The translations under genes were made by a program, and so were the position numbers. The notes below the pieces were generated by a model that saw only the letters and a program-made list of their open reading frames with translations, was not told where the DNA came from and made no database searches. A stretch of 64,000 bases of DNA from Chiridota heheva. Lineage: Eukaryota; Echinodermata; Holothuroidea; Apodida; Chiridotidae. Below, piece after piece: positions 11,210 to 22,386 of this stretch (within the stretch, counting starts at the first letter, position 1; each line of letters begins with the position of its first letter). The stretch lies in NCBI GenBank assembly GCA_020152595.1, contig JAIGNY010003269.1, forward strand, positions 62,001 to 126,000. The letters run 5' to 3'.

Positions 11210-11373
11210 GAGTCAAAATGTGAAAAAAAAGTGACCTTACCCCAAAAAAATTGCAAGAAAAGGTTTTTTGGCAGTTTTATCAACTATGGGGTCTGGAGAA
11301 AAACATATTAAAAGTTGGCATCGATCAGATCTCCGGAAAGAGTTTAAATATGACGTCATAAAAAAGATGGCGC
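11210..11373 (+). repeat. Left TIR of the Academ-like element
   Basis: It pairs with 15141-15292 in inverted orientation. The best blocks are CCCC followed by an A-run and TTGCAAGAAAAGG, then TAAAAGTTGGCA, then CCGGAAAG, then TTTAAATATGACGTCATA. Identity looks to be about three quarters, with small indels near the outer end. A GATGGCGCC block near 11367 matches AATGGCTGCC in the right arm. Confidence 0.85.
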
Positions 11374-11654
11374 CGATATAAGAAATCGCTAGAAACTAGG
11401 CATAAGTCTGTAATTTAATAGTTTCTAATCATTTTAATAATGAAAATTATCACTAAAACTAAATATCTTGGCACCAACATAATTTTTGAAACTTTTCTTG
11501 GCATCATCAATAACATCAGGACGTTATCCGTGACGTCAGGCGTGACCTGTGACATCATGGCGTGATCTATGACGTCAGAATATTGTTTATTTCTAATATG
11601 TGTGTTCCAGTCCAGATTTAATGGCGCAGGGAGACATTTGATGATTTGAAAGAA

Positions 11655-14600
11655 TTTCAAGTCATTTCTGAAGGCGGGACCCAAATTGATAGCAGTGATA
11701 GCTCCCTTACAACTGGGACTGGGGGTTCAAATGCACCATCACTTTCGATCAAGGTTTTTGATAGACAGTCTGTCTGCCATGGGCTATTGCTCCTCATATA
11801 GTAAAGTGCAAAGCTTTGAGGAAAACGCCGCTTCTTCAGTGGCTCCTGATGTTTTAGGTGAGGACAAAGATATGCATGATATAATGCTTTTATTTTCCGC
11901 GGATAACGTTGACCACAACATAATGACCCTGGATGGATAGAGAACATTTCATGGTATGGGGATGGTAGCAGCCATAACACCAGGCACACGAACCAGTCAC
12001 ACTATTCCGAGGAGAAAGATGTCTGACTTTAACATAGTTGATAAGACGAAGATTGAGATCAAGGATTACCGCTTCCCAAAGAATACTCTTCGTAGCATTA
12101 AGTTTACGTCTCTGCCACTTTTGAATGTTGTTGATCATAAGATTGATGTATTGTGGGAGATGTCCTTCGCTTCAAGCAAACACTACCAAATTGGCAAGGA
12201 GTGATGCACCTGCTACACAAGGACTGTCTCCACCCTGGACAATCATCAGTATTGTTCCTACCAATGATTGATATGAACCCTAGAGATAAGACATGCATCT
12301 TCTCTACACTCGACTATATATGTGCTCTTGCTTTCAAGCACAGTGTCCCACCAATTGTAACCTTTGATCAGCCACTCTTTTAGAAAGCTTCTGAGATTAT
12401 ACATGAAGTTCAAGATGGTAGTCCACTCAGAGATATTATTTTCTTATTGAGGAGCTTTCATACTTTAATGAATTTGTTGGGGGCCATAAGAATACTCATG
12501 GGTGGAAGTGGACTAAGGGAAATCCTGGAGACAGTGTATGGTGATAACGCTGTAACACATATGATGAGTGGCAAAGCTGTGCAACGTGCATTTCGTGGAC
12601 ATCTTCTTGTTAAGCAGTGTCTCACGCATCATATAGTGACCAAGGTAATTGAAGCCGATCCAAGTTTTGAAGATCTACTTAAAGAGCTGGAAAGATTGTA
12701 TTCTCAAAAGGAGACTGGTAAAATAAGTTTAGATGCACTGCTGAAAGCAGACTGCATGGAAAGAATTTCCAATGCTCTCACTTCATGAAAGTGTGAATTA
12801 TCCAACAACTCAAAAACAAGCAAATTGTGGATTAACTATCAACGAATGTTGGGAGTTGCACAGGAGCTTATCAAGGCTGATCACACAGGGTCATGGCAAA
12901 TGCATCTCCATGCTATATACAGTATGACTGAATGCCAATATTTGCTGCTGCTGGACACCCTAACTATCTGAAGTCTGCTTATCTTTACTTACAGAAGATG
13001 AGGGATCTTGAAAGTGAAAAGTCCCCAGTGTTTCAGAAATTCAAAAATGGATTCCATGTTATTTGACGCAGCAAAAAAAAACTGAGTTGGCCTAAGTCCT
13101 GACTTGGTGATAGAGCAGACACTAATGCGGTCGCTTAAAATCACCGGTGGGCTAACAAGAGGAAGTGGCATGTCAGACCATCAGAGGGCCGTTTGGACAA
13201 TATCTGTCCCTATATCTTCCGCCTACAACTACGCCATGCAGGAATTCTGTCAGACATCATATGCAACAAGTGAACAGCACAAGGAGGCATCTGCTTTTTG
13301 TATGGACAGGGATATGAGAGACTTAGACAAAGTTGCGTGAAGCTGGAACACTATTTTCCATTTTCAATGAGGCAACCTTGCGCAACATTATCACAGGGAT
13401 AAATGCTGATGAGGGTGTCAATGTTGAAGAACTTTTCAATGTAGGCAGAGACACAGTAAAACAAATGGAAAGACACCCAGTTTTCTCATATTCCCACAAA
13501 AAGAACACTAAAGTGAAGACATTAGCATCAGCTCAAGCTGTCAAAGTTACAGAGGATCGAACCATTGATCCAGCTCTATTGTTTCAGAGGTTCCTTGTGG
13601 TATCGCAGTCAGGTGACCTTTGCCTTGATGAAGTGATGCAATATGAGCTCTCCACCTATCCACCATCCTTATTTGAAGGAAAGTATCTCTTTCGAAAACC
13701 AGATAAAGCACTTCTTCTGGAAGCTTTGAAAGACCATGGCACTTCCTTATCAGATGGTGCTGTTCTTTAGTCCATTCTAAAGACTGATCACTATGTTCTT
13801 GACGGAGCTTCCCTCCTACATCAATTGAAATGGACCGAGAGGAGCACTTTTACTTCAATTGCAGAATCGCATGCATCTTTCACGTCCGAACTGTATGGTA
13901 ATGCTACTGTTGTCTTTGATGGGTACAATGGAAGACCATCCACAAAAGACAACACCCACCAAAGACGAAGCCGAAGTCAGGTCACCAACAAGGTCGATAT
14001 TGTAGAGTCAACCAAATTTTCTGGAAAAAAAGAGGATTTTCTTTCAAACACAATGAATAAACAGGCCCTTATTAACCTGATGACGAAATACTTGCGCCAG
14101 AAAGGCTGCAACGTTATTCAGGCTGATGGTGATGCTGATGTCGATATCGTAAAAGCAGCAATCACAATGGCATCCTTCAAATCAACAACTCTCATCGTGG
14201 AAGATACAGATCTTTTGGTTTTGCTCTTGTATTATGGAACCACGAATGACTGCAAAGACCTGTACTTTAGATCAGACAAAGGTAAAGCAAATGTGTATAA
14301 CATTAAAGTTCTGAAACTCTTACTAGGGGAAGAAGTGTGCTCTGATCTGTTGTTTGCCCATGCGTTTTCCGGATGCGACACTCACGGAGGGTATATCTTT
14401 AAGTTATGGTGTGGATGTGTTCGGACGGTGGCATGGATCCTACAGACTGGGGCTGGAGTGTAAAAGGGGGTCAACTGATTCCACTCATGATGGACAAAAG
14501 CCCTGCTCCTGAAAGTCTGTTGAAAATGACACACTGCAACTGCTCGACAGGTTGCCGCACACTCAAATGTAGCTGCAAAAAACATGGCCTTGAATGTACC

Positions 14601-14690
14601 CAAGCCTGTGGACCTTGTCAAGGGGACACTTGGGATAATATATCACTCAACCCAGTATCAGATGATGATGGTAATGAAGGCTGCATGTGA
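11655..14690 (+). pseudogene. XPG-like nuclease plus CXC protein of the Academ-like transposon, disrupted
   Basis: Successive frames read one known type of long invertebrate protein. The order is PLQLGLGVQMHHH and ADNVDHN (11690-11930), FHGMG (11950), WINYQRM (12820), QTLMRSL and SGMSDHQRAVW (13115-13195), VFDGYNGRPS (13912), an acidic nuclease-like stretch with QADGDADVDIV and VEDTDLLVLL (14120-14230), AHAFSGCDT (14356-14382), and a C-terminal CXC motif CNCSTGCRTLKCSCKKHGLE (14535-14595). Frame changes occur near 12165, 13330 and 14390. In-frame stops include 11938, 12381 and 13768. The jump from GCDT straight to the DPTDWGW region shows an internal deletion. The XPG fold would act as a metal-dependent nuclease and CXC would bind DNA. 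The gene is dead. Confidence 0.75.
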
Positions 14691-15140
14691 CTGTAAAGGT
14701 TTTATAGTAAGGATAACGCCAGCTGGTAAGCTAAAATACTAGAAATTACCAAACAAACCAATATGTGCATTTATGTCTTCTAATCTATAACTGCATAAGG
14801 AAAACATTAAATGTCGATATTAATTCATTAAGTGGTTGATGATGTTGAAATCTATATTGCAATGAACACAAATAGATAACAAAAAGTTAGCCATTAAAAG
14901 CACAGCTCATCCAGGGCATCACAGTGAAAGAATCATGATATTAAGAAAAATACATGACATAATGACGTTATAGATGACGTCATAGATAACACTATCACAG
15001 CATAACGTCACACAGGTACAATGGTCAGATTAGAAAATTAACAATCATGTAAGATACTGATGCCTTAAACTTGTTTTCATACTTAAAAATGCCGGAAACC
15101 GTATGCAAATCATTGAAATTAAGCATTTTATTACATTTTG

Positions 15141-15292
15141 GCAGCCATTTTGTATGACGTCATATTTAAACCCTTTCCGGTGATCAGATTTTTGCCAACT
15201 TTTAGTATGTTAATCTCCAAGTCAAATAGTACCAAAAAATGCAAAAAAACCTTTTCTTGCAATTTTTTTGGGGTTACGTAGTATATTGACTC
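15141..15292 (-). repeat. Right TIR of the Academ-like element
   Basis: This is the inverted partner of 11210-11373. It ends ATATTGACTC, followed by TAC. Subterminal TGACGTCA-type words at 14960-15010, just inside this arm, mirror a cluster at 11515-11580 inside the left arm. Confidence 0.85.
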
Positions 15293-15295
15293 TAC

Positions 15296-17831
15296 TAATA
15301 AGTTTTTGTTCTATTTTAGAGAGAAGAGTATGCATCTTAATACATGGTGTTCCAGTTTGAAGATGTAAATTACCATTCAAGGGCTGGGAATGATCATTTC
15401 CATGATATTTCAAATGATAGGAACGTTTAATAGCTAATTTGTTATCAACATGAAGATTCATTATAATGTCAGTCATTTACATAATCAATATTTTGTTGCA
15501 TAAAAGGTCTACTTAGGTAGAGGGCTGTGTAAGGGACAGGAAGAACCAACACATCTTTTAATCTATCATAAATTATCATCAATATAAAAAAAAAAAAAGC
15601 TGGTAAAGATTAGTGAACAAATTTGACTTTTGACATTTTTAAGTCTTACTATGTATATTTTCTTGCACATTTGTGAAATATGATGGGCAGACATGACGTT
15701 TCTCTTTTCTGACCATACCATATTTGATGGGAGCTATTGGCCAAAAAGTCGAGGGCGCATTTTTCATGAGTCTCAAGAATATTCTAAAACACTTTTTGTG
15801 CATGTGATGGTACTTAAAACCTTTGATATGAATGTTCAAATTAATCATAATTATTTCTTATGAATAGGCCTACTTAAGTAAGTAATGACTCGAGCATCAA
15901 AAATTGACTCGCTTAGTTGACATTTTCCACGACACGCTGTCCATAGCATTCAATTGAATCATTTGCATACTTCCATCCATGTTTGTCTTCACTCCATGGA
16001 TCCCATTGCTTTTCCAGTCGCCTTCGTGCCCCTAATTGCACTTACACTCCACCTTCCATGTATAGTTTCTTAAAATTGTAACTACCTCCTCTGTAAACGT
16101 GTCCAAAATAGTACAATTTGCGATGAGTTATGTAATTGAACAGGCTGTTCGGGTTTTCTACTTGATTCAGCACGTACATGTATTATGTTCCTGCCAAAAA
16201 TTACACCCGTATTATTTGCAAATTCCCTTGACTTTTTTTTTTACTGATGATCTCAGAGTCCTTTAATTCTCTGTCAAAAAGGATGAAAGCAATGTTGTAT
16301 CTCTACCATACCCCAAACACGTCTTACTGATGCATTTCCCACAATTGTCGTCTCTAACGTGGAGGTTTATAGATTTCAATTCATGTATTTTGATTGGTCA
16401 AAACACAATGATCCAATAAGCAAATACATTGATCGGCCGATCATTTGGAATAAAATGTATGCTGCCACATATCAGGAGTTGTTATTTGGTCCAAATAACA
16501 ACTCCCTGCACATATTATTCATGATAGATGATTAAACAAAATGCACAAAACATAAGCTACAACTAAAGGTATATATAATTCCACTTCCTGCCAATGTGAT
16601 TTTGAAAATCAGTGATTTTGGTGAGATATAACATCTGATATCTTTTTAATGGATCAGAAACTTCCTTAATGTTCTGCTTCCTTTATCTCCATCCGACAGT
16701 GAAGAAATAATCAACACGAAATTTACTATAGCATGAGCAAAATAGTTTAAACATATTAATAAACTCATCTTTCAATCTGAACTCTGATACACTCTAATTT
16801 CTCAGATATAATTAGTAAGTGGCACGATAAAAGCAACGGAGAGAATTTAAGAGCACTTGTGAACACACCTGCAATTTTTGTATGAACAGTCAGATGGAAA
16901 TATGAGCTACATTATAATGAACAGAGTCAGCAAAATTTTCAAATAATGCATGAATTAAATCCTGAGAAGTGTGCTTAAAGACTACCTGAAGCTTTATGCA
17001 TTAAAGATATATACCAATAAGAAATGCTTATTCATGATAAGAATCATGAAATTTGAAATCATTCAGACAGACAAAAACAAGAGTGTTGGATATGTCAGCA
17101 GTATGCATATCTGAAAGACTACTGGAACAATTAGATCTGGGGATAGGTGCAAAAATTGAGGTAGACCAGGGGGGCGAGAAGGCACATGACTCCAGCCCTA
17201 TATTCCAGTGCTCCTGACTTTCTGAATGTCATCATGTACGTGGTTTGTGATCGTTTACCTAAGATTATAGTACAGCATCTAAGGGATGCAATACAAGACA
17301 CGTGTAGTCAGGGGGACAGACAACTCATATGACATCATTAACATATGGACCATGCAATCACATATTAACATATAGTATCTAAAGCAGTCATGACATGAAA
17401 TATTCGAAGACATACTCTCATTTTTATAATCAGAGGGAGAAATCCCACAGGGTTCTGATGCTAACTTTGGATAAGAAAAAAAGAAAAAAAATATCATATA
17501 TCTTTAAATGTTGTGTTCTTACACATTTAGTTTATCTATCATACTGGAACATATAATTTGTGTATATTTTGTTTATCTTGTTTAAAGCATTAAGATTTTT
17601 GCCTCAAACAATAAGCCACAATCACAACAATTAATGAAAAATTGTATATGGCTTCACCCGACATGAATAATGATGAAGTCAACAACTCTACATCTATGGG
17701 ATCCCGTATCAGCCTTGTGCTTTTGTCAACAGCATCATACCAAGTTTGATTTAAATCTGACATGGGTTTGTGGAAATATGACCATAAACAGAATTTCACA
17801 TTGATATAGTCCCACCGTCTCATAATTATTG
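15296..17831. other. Non-coding stretch, no gene seen
   Basis: These 2.5 kb are AT-rich, with no frame over about 85 codons and no domain. The only structured item I see is the perfect palindrome at 16475-16505. An A-run lies near 15588. Confidence 0.5.
16475..16505. repeat. Perfect 31-bp palindrome
   Basis: Fifteen-base arms, GGAGTTGTTATTTGG and CCAAATAACAACTCC, are perfectly complementary around a single central T. The arm ends GGAGTTGTT/AACAACTCC recur in another palindrome at 27960-27993. Confidence 0.9.
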
Positions 17832-18010
17832 ATGACATCAGCATCTAAAACAATACTATGGATCATCTACAGACCACAACACACCCATATACCAAGTATG
17901 GCATAAATCCACCTTAGTGATCTTGAGATATCGTGTTTACAAGCTTGTTAACAGAATTTAACATTAAGCCCCTCCAAGCTGGCAAGTATTGTTAACACAC
18001 ACACGCACAC
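17832..18010 (+). repeat. Single unit of the 140-160-bp satellite-like family
   Basis: The unit shares long blocks with the array at 19111-20219: GACATCAGCA, ATCTACAGACCACAAC, CATATACCAAGTATGGCAT, TGAGATATCGTGTTTACAAG and CTTGTTAACAGAATTT. It ends in a short CA repeat near 18000, like the ends of the other arrays. It may be the left part of the same array, separated by the roughly 1.1 kb holding a retrotransposon tail. Confidence 0.75.
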
Positions 18011-18149
18011 TTGTGTAGGCCTGCCTTGCTAAAGTACAACACATGAGGAAAGTAGAATCCTAGGTAATGATATTGTTAACTATATTGACAGCCTTTATTC
18101 AAAACAACATCAAAACTTTCACGTACAGTGTACATGTATATACTGACTA

Positions 18150-18745
18150 TATATAATAATAATAATAATAATAATGAATACTTGTTATGCGCCAGTATCC
18201 ATCAATAGTGATGCTCATGGCGCAGCGACACAACAATTAATGCAAAACAATGTGAACAAAAAAGAAATAATAGTTAAGAATACTGCAAAATACATACATA
18301 CAAGAACAAATATAAGCTTAAAATTGAACAGAATCAGAACACATGAGGATTGCTTTAATGATGATTTAAAAGAATTGAGGGAAGGACTAAGTTTGATGTT
18401 GTCTGGAAGTCTGTTCCATAAAAAGGGGGCAGCAGAAGAAAGTGAACGTTTACCCCATGTTCTAGAAGTACGTGGAATAGCTAATTGAAGTTTGAAATTA
18501 GAACGCATGGACTGGTGTGGAGACTTATATGGGATTAAAAGATCAGAAATATATGTGGGAGACAATGCATTAGTAGACTTATACACAAAAACAAGTATTT
18601 TAAAAACAAACATATGATGAATGGGTAGCCAATGTAAATTCCTTAAAATGGGAGTAATGTGTTCATTTGGTTTACTTAGAGTAACATCCTGGCAGCAATA
18701 TTTTATAAGCGGGAGAGACGTTTGATTTGATTGGCTGGGAGACAT
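18150..18745 (-). mobile_element. CR1/L2-like non-LTR retrotransposon, 3' end with (ATT)n tail
   Basis: This is a 5'-truncated retrotransposon on the minus strand. It carries the last part of the reverse transcriptase ORF (18215-18745), a short 3' end and a microsatellite tail, seen as about eight ATA/AAT units on the plus strand at 18150-18174. Microsatellite 3' tails rather than poly(A) are typical of the CR1/L2 group. Truncation lies at about 18740. Confidence 0.8.
18215..18745 (-). pseudogene. CR1/L2-like reverse transcriptase C-terminus (5'-truncated)
   Basis: An uninterrupted 176-codon minus-strand frame contains EHITPILRNLHWLPI, FKILVFVYKSTNALSPTYIS, then LAIPRTSRTWGKRS, SSAAPFLWNRLPDNI and SLNSFKSSLK. 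These are the ordered hallmarks of the region downstream of the polymerase core in CR1/L2/Rex1-type ORF2 proteins. The endonuclease and catalytic domains are missing, so it is a truncated insertion. The frame is still open, so the insertion is younger than the frameshifted copies at 7.6-7.9 kb and 39.8 kb. The first Met is incidental; the real ORF would begin kilobases upstream. Confidence 0.85.
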
Positions 18746-19110
18746 ATAAAAAAGAGTTACTCATATCAAGGCGGGAAGAGACAAAAGCATGAACTCAGTT
18801 GTTCAGTGGCAGGCAATGTTAAATATATACTAGCCTATGTGTTTATGTACAGTACCTGTATGGACCTGTTGAATCATTCGGCTGTTAGTCTTGTAGTTGT
18901 GTCTTTTTTCATTTATTTCTGAGTAATTCAAAATCCTTTTTGCGTGAAATAAAACTTTCAATTGCATTAGAGGTAAGATTTTCATGAATTTCATTTCAGT
19001 TATTGAATAACTCTGGCGTAAAATTTCATATGCTATATGCTATATTTTTACAACGCAGGTACAACATATGTCGTAAGAAATTTAAGCCATAGCATACTAT
19101 ACAACAAATT
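18746..19110. other. Non-coding stretch
   Basis: No recognisable feature lies between the retrotransposon tail and the tandem array. Confidence 0.5.
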
Positions 19111-20219
19111 TGTAGTTCGCGAACGCTGCCTCTTAGTGATCTTGGGATATCGTGTTTACAAGCTTGTTAACATAAATCTAGCCCCGCCTACTAATACTCA
19201 TGACATCAGCACCAAAAACAATAGGAACATCTAAAGACCACAACATACCCATATACCAAGTATAAATCCACCTTAGTGATCTTGAGATATCGTGTTTACA
19301 AGCTTGTTAACAGTATTTTACATTTAGCCCCGCCTGCTAATCAATATTCATGACATCAGTACCAAAAACAATAGGAACATCTAAAGACCACAACACACCC
19401 ATATACCAAGTATCCACCTTAGTGATCTTGAGATATCGTGTTTACAAGCTTGTTAACAGAATTTTACATTTAGCCCCACCTAGTAATTACTATTCATCAG
19501 CACCAAAAACAATAGGGAATATCTACAGACCACAACAGATCCGTATACCAAGTATGGCATAAATCTACTTTAGTGATCTTGAGATACAGTATTGTGCTTC
19601 AAGCTTGTTAAAAGAATTTTACATTTAGCCCCGCTTACTAATTAATATTCAGACCATCAACACCAAAAACAATAGGGATCATCTACAGACCACAATACAC
19701 CCATATACCAAGTATGGCATAAATTCACCATAGTGATCTTGAGATATCGTGTTTACAAGCTTGTTAACATAATTTTTATATTCAGCCCTGCCTACAAATC
19801 AATATTCATGACATCAGCACCAAAATCAATAGGGCTCATTTGCAAACAACAGCACATCCATATACCACATATGAAATAAATCCACTGCACAGTCCTTAAA
19901 ATATAGTGTTTATAAACTTGTGAACAGAATTTTACATTTAGCCTTGCCTACTAATTAATATTCATGACATCATCACCAAAAACAATAACGATCATCTACA
20001 GACAACAAATCCATATTCCCAGTATGACATAATTCCACCACATAGTTCTTGAGATATTAATTGTTTACAAGCTTGTTAACAGAATTTTAGCTCCACCCAC
20101 TGATTGATATTTATGACATCAGCACCAACAATAAGGATCATCTACAGACCACAACACATATACCAAGTATGACATAAATCCACCACAGTTCTTGAGATAT
20201 CGTGTTTACAAGCTTCTGT
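19111..20219 (+). repeat. Tandem array of about 140-160-bp units (eight copies)
   Basis: Eight diverged units are marked by GAGATATCGTGTTTACAAG-like cores at about 19144, 19284, 19430, 19581, 19741, 19896, 20051 and 20194, giving spacings of 140-160 bp. Each unit contains the core, a TTAACAGAATTTTACATTTAG segment, an AGCCCCGCC word, a GACATCAGCACCAAAAACAAT block, ATCTACAGACCACAAC and CATATACCAAGTAT. The core packs three palindromic hexamers (GATATC, AAGCTT, GTTAAC) into about 27 bp. The last unit runs into the ACAT microsatellite. A related array is at 62640-63838. Confidence 0.9.
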
Positions 20220-20615
20220 CACATACATACATACATACATACATACATACATACATACATACATACATACATACATACATACATACATACATACATACAT
20301 ACATACATACATACATACATACATACATACATACATACATACATACATACATACATACATACATACATACATACATACATACATACATACATACATACAT
20401 ACATACATACATACATACATACATACATACATACATACATACATACATACATACATACATACATACATACATACATACATACATACATACATACATACAT
20501 ACATACATACATACATACATACATACATACATACATACATACATACATACATACATACATACATACATACATACATACATACATACATACATACATACAT
20601 ACATACATACATACA
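20220..20615. repeat. Perfect (ACAT)n microsatellite, about 99 copies
   Basis: About 395 bp of uninterrupted tetranucleotide repeat begin directly after the last core of the preceding array. All frames are open on both strands (Thr-Tyr-Ile-His or Met-Tyr-Val-Cys repeats), which is an artefact. After it comes CAGCATGACTACACAAG, resembling CATCATGACTGCATAGG after the CA repeat at 63839-63905, so microsatellite plus flank looks like part of the repeat module. Confidence 0.98.
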
Positions 20616-22386
20616 CCAGCATGACTACACAAGTTTCTTATGCTATCGCATTGGAACCAAAAGAGGGTAAATTGCAGCTTAATTGATGATTATCAAATAT
20701 TCTGAAGTAATAAAGCAACACATTCTTAAGGTTTCTAATAACCTCTCAATGTATTAAGATCGTTGTTAAGGTGCAATTTCCATCTTTCATGCCCTAAATT
20801 GAGGACAAAAAAATTGTTATATATTTGTGGAAAACAAGAATTCAGTCTCCAATATTGTCGTTTTCTAAATGAAGTAAAACTGACAAATCAATTTTTTGTG
20901 GGGAAAATAATCGTTCTACGTTGTCATGGTCAACTTCGCTCTCAACAGCATCAATAGACACTTGTCATCCCATTGTCATTATGGTAGTATTGACATTTGC
21001 AGAAATACCCTTTGTGATGCCGACTTAAATAATTTAGTTATAGACTTAGTTATGACAGGAATTCTGCTTTTTAAAAGACCTAGAACTTTGTCAAGATGAG
21101 TTGCTCTTAATTGCTTTTGAGAGCACATTGGTGTTTTCAAGTCAATTCTAGGACAACGACAATAAAATTGATCAAATAGGCAATATTTTCATACTCCAGA
21201 GACATCAACATAATTTGTGGAAAATTTGAAAAGAAAGGATGGAAATATACTGTAGCTGAAAATTAATTTTTACACACCAGCTATTACAGATGGATTAAAA
21301 AGTTTTCAATGGTTAAGCAAGTCCATCTTACAAGAACAAGGATTTAAAACAAAGGCAATATCGGACATTTTAATAGGTCTTTTACCATCTCATTTGGACA
21401 ACCAACCCTTTCTACCATTATAACAGATTTTCCTTTCTAGCATTGCATTGATCCCTGGCTTACAACAGCTAGGCAGCCCTTCCTGGACACCATATAAAGT
21501 TATCTTTTTCTGACAATGTAATTTATCCCTATCTACCACTTAAATTCATCAATTTCTATTTTGGCAAGGTATCCCTTTCTACCAATGCAAGGTGTCAGGC
21601 CTTTCTGCAATTTCCAAGCAAACTGTCCCTTTCAAGTGCAAGGGATAACATGTCTACCATTTCAATGTATCAATCCATATGCAGTGTTACTTTCTCTCAT
21701 TTGAAGGTGGCCCTTTCTACTGTTGCAAAGAATGTATCATTACCACGAACAGTAAAGAATATCATTTTACCATAACAATATCATTGCATAGGCATCCATC
21801 TCTGCCAATTCTATCCCAAGCAAACTATTTCCACTGCGCATGCTAGGAGCACCATTTTTTCAACTCTTTCTATCCTTAAAGGAGAATTTGACCAAAAGAT
21901 TACTGTATAGGGTCCCTGAATAATGAAATTCTATTGCATCAACTGGGCAGTACTGAAATATTATTAATTTTACTAAATCTCAACCCAAGAAGACAATTGG
22001 TATGCATTTTCCTATCAAGCTACTCATGTTTTAATGTACCGGATGGCATCATATACCTTGATAACAGAAACAAACCAACAAACAGCGCTATGCATTTTCC
22101 TATCAATATTACTCATGTTTTAATGTACTGGATGTCATTATCCTAATTGATAACAGAAAAAAACAGAGCTTGAAATGAGACTTTCACTTGCTAAATTACA
22201 TACAATACCCTCACTGTTCAATCAATTAGTACTCCTTTGATCAAATACATGCATAGCAGTTTGGTGGTGGGAGGGGGAGGATTAAGTATATTCCTTACAG
22301 AAAGTAGTATTTATGTAATTGACAAATAAAACTCTTAATTGGAAGACACTCCCTTTTATCAACTGGCATATCACAGCACTGTAAAG
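20616..22386. other. Non-coding stretch with diffuse motif repetition
   Basis: No gene is visible. Between 21403 and 21880 a CCCTTTCTACCATTGCAA-like motif recurs about a dozen times at irregular spacing of roughly 25-50 bp, suggesting an old, decayed minisatellite. A tandem duplication lies at 22001-22160. Confidence 0.5.
22001..22160. repeat. 88-bp tandem duplication (two diverged copies)
   Basis: Two copies start at 22001 and 22089. Each begins TATGCATTTTCCTATCAA, continues ACTCATGTTTTAATGTAC, GGATG and CAT, and ends TTGATAACAGAAA. A few substitutions and small indels separate them. Confidence 0.85.

Larger units (their letters stand above)
11210..15292 (+). mobile_element. 4.08-kb TIR DNA transposon, Academ-like, degenerate
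   Basis: Terminal inverted repeats at 11210-11373 and 15141-15292 bracket a broken intronless gene. The element starts GAGTCAA and ends TTGACTC, and it is flanked by TAC at 11207-11209 and 15293-15295, a 3-bp target duplication. The encoded protein has an XPG-like nuclease region and a C-terminal CXC region. Academ-type transposons are reported to carry Cys-rich and XPG-like (AcademX) modules and to make 3-4-bp duplications, so I favour that superfamily. I rely on memory for it and could not search. TIR and subterminal TGACGTCA boxes at both ends may be transposase-binding or promoter sites. Confidence 0.7.

Noticed and set aside
20142-20686. Met-Tyr-Val-Cys and Thr-Tyr-Ile-His repeat frames
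   Set aside because: These translate a perfect ACAT microsatellite in all frames.
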